A stretch of 30,287 bases of DNA. It comes from Fen-178 sp049516835 (GTDB taxonomy: Bacteria; Acidobacteriota; Terriglobia; Bryobacterales; Bryobacteraceae). Numbering within the stretch: the first letter of the stretch is position 1; every line of letters begins with the position of its first letter. The DNA lies in assembly GCA_049516835.1 (NCBI GenBank), contig JBEKSR010000057.1, forward strand, positions 1 to 30,287. Direction: 5' to 3'. Below, piece by piece: positions 28,362-30,287 of the stretch. The translations under genes were made by a program, and so were the position numbers. Under the pieces are notes generated by a model that ran no database searches, was not told the origin of the DNA, and was given only the letters and a program-made list of their open reading frames with translations.

Positions 28362-29966
28362 ATGAGCATTGTTGCCGGCGTAGATTTCGGAACCCTGAGC
28401 GTTCGGGTTTCCATTTTCGACAGCGCCAAAGGCCGTCTCGGCTCTGGCGTGGCGGAGTACCCGCTCCTCCGCAAGAAGGACGACCCCGACCACGCCACCC
28501 AAAGCCACTCGAGCCACATGCAGGCGCTGATCGAGGCCATGCGCCGCGCCATTGAAGCCGCCGGCATCGACGGCAACGCCATCGAGGCCATCGCGCTCGA
28601 CACCACCGGCTCGACCATGATCCCGGTGGACGCGCATCTCGAGCCCATCGACGACTACTATCTCTGGTGCGATCATCGCGCCTGGAAGGAAGCCGGCGAG
28701 ATCACCGCCGCGGCGCGCAGCCGGGGCCTCGAGGCCCTCGACTGGTGCGGCGGCATCTACTCCTCCGAGTGGGGCTTTGCCAAGCTGCTGCACTGGCTGC
28801 GCCACAATCCCGAGAAGCGCGGCCGCTTCTCCACGGCCCTCGAGCACTGCGACATGGTGGCCGCCGCGCTGTGCGGAATCGCCGACCCGGCCTCGGTTCC
28901 GCGCAGCGTCTGCGCCATGGGCCACAAGTGGATGTGGAACGCGGGCCTGGGCGGCCTTCCGCCCGAGGAGTTCCTGGTCGGGGTCGATCCGCTGTTCGCC
29001 GGCGTGCGCGCCAAACTGGCCGGCCGCTACGCCACTTCGGACCAGATCGCCGGCGAGCTTGCTCCGGCCTGGGCGGCGCGACTCGGCTTGCGCCCCGGCA
29101 TCCCCATTCCGGTCGGCGCCTTCGACGCGCACTGGGACGCCATCGGCGCCGGCGTGCGGCTGGGCGACGTGGTGAACGTGGTGGGAACCTCCACCTGTAT
29201 CATGGCCATTGGGGAGAAGCCGGAGCTGATTCCGGGTGTCTGCGGCGTGGTGCCGGGGTCCATCCATCCGCATCGCATCGGCATCGAAGCCGGCATGTCG
29301 GCCACGGGCGACATTTTCGAGGCCATCGCGCGGCGCGCCGGCACGGCCGTCGCCGAATTATCGGACGGCTTGGAGAATTACCGCGCCGGGGAGACCGGCC
29401 TGCTGCGCCTCACCTGGGACAACGGCGACCGCACAGTGCTGGTGAACCCCGAGCTGAGCGGCGTTACGCTGGGCTGGCGCCTGACCCACTCGGCCCAGGA
29501 TGAACTGTTCGCGGCCATCGAAGGCACGGCCTTCCACACGCGCGTGATTCTCGAGCGCATGGAGGAGCACGGCGTCCCGGTGCGCCGCATCATCAACGGC
29601 GGCGGCGTCCCGCGGAAGAATCCCGTGCTCAACCAGGTGTACGCCAGCGCCATGGGAAAGCCCATCCTGGTGCCCAAAGGCGATGTCACAAGCCTCGGCT
29701 CGGCGATCTTCGCGTTTCTGGCCGCCGGCGCCTTCCGGACCATCGAAGAAGCGCAGGACGCGCTGTGCCCCGGTTATATCACCATCCAGCCGGAAAGAGC
29801 GGCGGCCGCGACGTATGCGGAGTTGTACCCGCTCTTCCGGAAACTGTACTTTGCCTTTGGCGAGCGCCGGGCCAAGGCCGTCGAGATGGGCGATGTTTTG
29901 CCCGAGCTGCGCAGAATCGCCGCGCGCGCGCGAGGAGGCCAGAGTGCTGGAAGCGTTGCGCACTGA
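28362..29966 (+). CDS. araB: Ribulokinase-like FGGY carbohydrate kinase
   Basis: This is a 534-residue FGGY kinase of the AraB type. It opens IVAGVDFGTLSVRVSIFD, with the ATP-phosphate loop and Asp8. It continues with EAIALDTTGSTMIPVDAHLEPI and FDAHWDAIGAGVRLGDVVNVVGTSTCIM, which contain the catalytic Asp of FDAHWD. It ends with IINGGGVPRKNPVLNQVYASAMGKPI. The reaction expected is ATP-dependent phosphorylation of L-ribulose to L-ribulose 5-phosphate. The ATG at 28362 has AAAGG five bases upstream. A longer frame from 28290 reads through the GGCCCCC repeat and is rejected. The symbol araB is by homology and context. Its end overlaps the araD start by 23 bases. Confidence 0.88.
   Translation: MSIVAGVDFGTLSVRVSIFDSAKGRLGSGVAEYPLLRKKDDPDHATQSHSSHMQALIEAMRRAIEAAGIDGNAIEAIALDTTGSTMIPVDAHLEPIDDYYLWCDHRAWKEAGEITAAARSRGLEALDWCGGIYSSEWGFAKLLHWLRHNPEKRGRFSTALEHCDMVAAALCGIADPASVPRSVCAMGHKWMWNAGLGGLPPEEFLVGVDPLFAGVRAKLAGRYATSDQIAGELAPAWAARLGLRPGIPIPVGAFDAHWDAIGAGVRLGDVVNVVGTSTCIMAIGEKPELIPGVCGVVPGSIHPHRIGIEAGMSATGDIFEAIARRAGTAVAELSDGLENYRAGETGLLRLTWDNGDRTVLVNPELSGVTLGWRLTHSAQDELFAAIEGTAFHTRVILERMEEHGVPVRRIINGGGVPRKNPVLNQVYASAMGKPILVPKGDVTSLGSAIFAFLAAGAFRTIEEAQDALCPGYITIQPERAAAATYAELYPLFRKLYFAFGERRAKAVEMGDVLPELRRIAARARGGQSAGSVAH
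29932..29938 (+). promoter_or_regulatory. Strong Shine-Dalgarno of araD inside the kinase gene
   Basis: GAGGAGG lies five bases before the GTG at 29944 and within the last codons of the kinase. It decides the GTG start and explains how araD is translated despite a 23-base overlap. Confidence 0.7.
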
Positions 29967-30287
29967 GGTCTGCGAAGCCAATCTCGAGTTGGTGCGCCGC
30001 GGCCTGGTGCTGTACACGTTTGGCAACGCCAGCGGCCTCTCGCGCGACGACGGCCTGGTGGCCATCAAGCCCAGCGGCGTTCCCTATGAAAAGATGACGC
30101 CCGCCGACATGGTGATCACGGACCTGGAAGGCCGCGTGGTGGAAGGCCGCCTGCGGCCGTCTTCCGATTTGGCGACGCACGTGGCGCTCTATCGCGCGTT
30201 CCCTTCCGTCGGCGGCGTGGTGCACACCCACTCGCGCTGCGCCACCGCCTGGGCGCAGGCTTGCCGCGAGATCCCCTGCTTCGGCAC
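29944..30287 (+). CDS. araD: L-ribulose-5-phosphate 4-epimerase, 5' part (cut by window end)
   Basis: The visible 114 residues open LEALRTEVCEANLELVRRGL and continue with YTFGNASGLSRDDGLVAIKPSGVPY. They include Lys42, the phosphate-binding Ser73-Ser74-Asp75 in LRPSSDLATH, and zinc ligands His94 and His96 in VVHTHSRCATAWAQA. These match E. coli AraD (Lys42, Asp76, His95, His97) almost position for position. The enzyme belongs to the class II aldolase/epimerase fold and converts L-ribulose 5-phosphate to D-xylulose 5-phosphate. The gene begins at GTG with a strong Shine-Dalgarno site. The remainder, including the third zinc histidine, lies beyond the window. Confidence 0.92.
   Translation, partial: MLEALRTEVCEANLELVRRGLVLYTFGNASGLSRDDGLVAIKPSGVPYEKMTPADMVITDLEGRVVEGRLRPSSDLATHVALYRAFPSVGGVVHTHSRCATAWAQACREIPCFG

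Noticed and set aside
1..30287. CRISPR arrays, tRNA or rRNA genes, prophage genes, complete insertion sequences
   Set aside because: I looked for regularly spaced repeats, tRNA-like TTCGANNC arms, rRNA blocks and transposase genes with terminal repeats and found none that hold up.

Overview
The window looks like chromosomal DNA of a GC-rich, heterotrophic soil-type bacterium. My best guess is Acidobacteriota, near the Solibacter/Bryobacter lineage. This rests on gene content (secreted CocE-type and DUF1080 hydrolases, TPR exoproteins, several Na+/solute symporters, a LacI-regulated pentose operon) and on compact, tightly coupled genes. It is an inference: no rRNA or other taxonomic marker is present.

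Layout. 1-1.4 kb: the tail of a transposase-like gene, then an unrecognised nucleotidyltransferase-like protein. 1.4-5.0 kb (minus): an operon of two secreted alpha/beta hydrolases and a nitroreductase-like protein whose C-terminus is encoded by a triple-hairpin repeat. 5.1-9.5 kb: a DUF1080 protein, a zinc alcohol dehydrogenase, a small unknown protein, a DmpA/P1-type self-cleaving aminopeptidase and a PLP aminotransferase. 9.5-11.0 kb: an orphan ABC ATPase and a hicAB toxin-antitoxin module. 11.1-16.5 kb: a coupled operon of two TPR proteins, RNase III, a methyltransferase, a family 2 glycosyltransferase and a DegT-type aminotransferase ruined by three internal deletions. 16.5-19.7 kb: an Ig-like membrane protein, a PhzF isomerase, and a 44-residue membrane protein translationally coupled to a sodium/solute symporter. 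19.7-23.6 kb (minus): argS, then glgC-dedA. 23.8-30.3 kb: a LacI regulator followed by symporter, small membrane protein, FucI-like isomerase, ribulokinase and araD (cut by the window end). This last block reads as an L-arabinose-type catabolic operon: uptake, isomerisation to the ketopentose, phosphorylation, and 4-epimerisation to D-xylulose 5-phosphate. It uses a COG2407/FucI-like isomerase where an AraA would be expected.

The most general signal is regulatory. At ten starts a -10-like hexamer (TAnnnT in nine) ends only 6-9 bases before the start codon, with no Shine-Dalgarno sequence where one should be. This implies that many mRNAs here are leaderless or nearly so. Genes inside operons instead use ATGA overlaps or ordinary Shine-Dalgarno sites. 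A second recurring signal is a family of hairpin repeats headed by GTGGGGC (three copies), one of which has become coding sequence. I saw no tRNA, rRNA, CRISPR array, prophage or complete insertion sequence.
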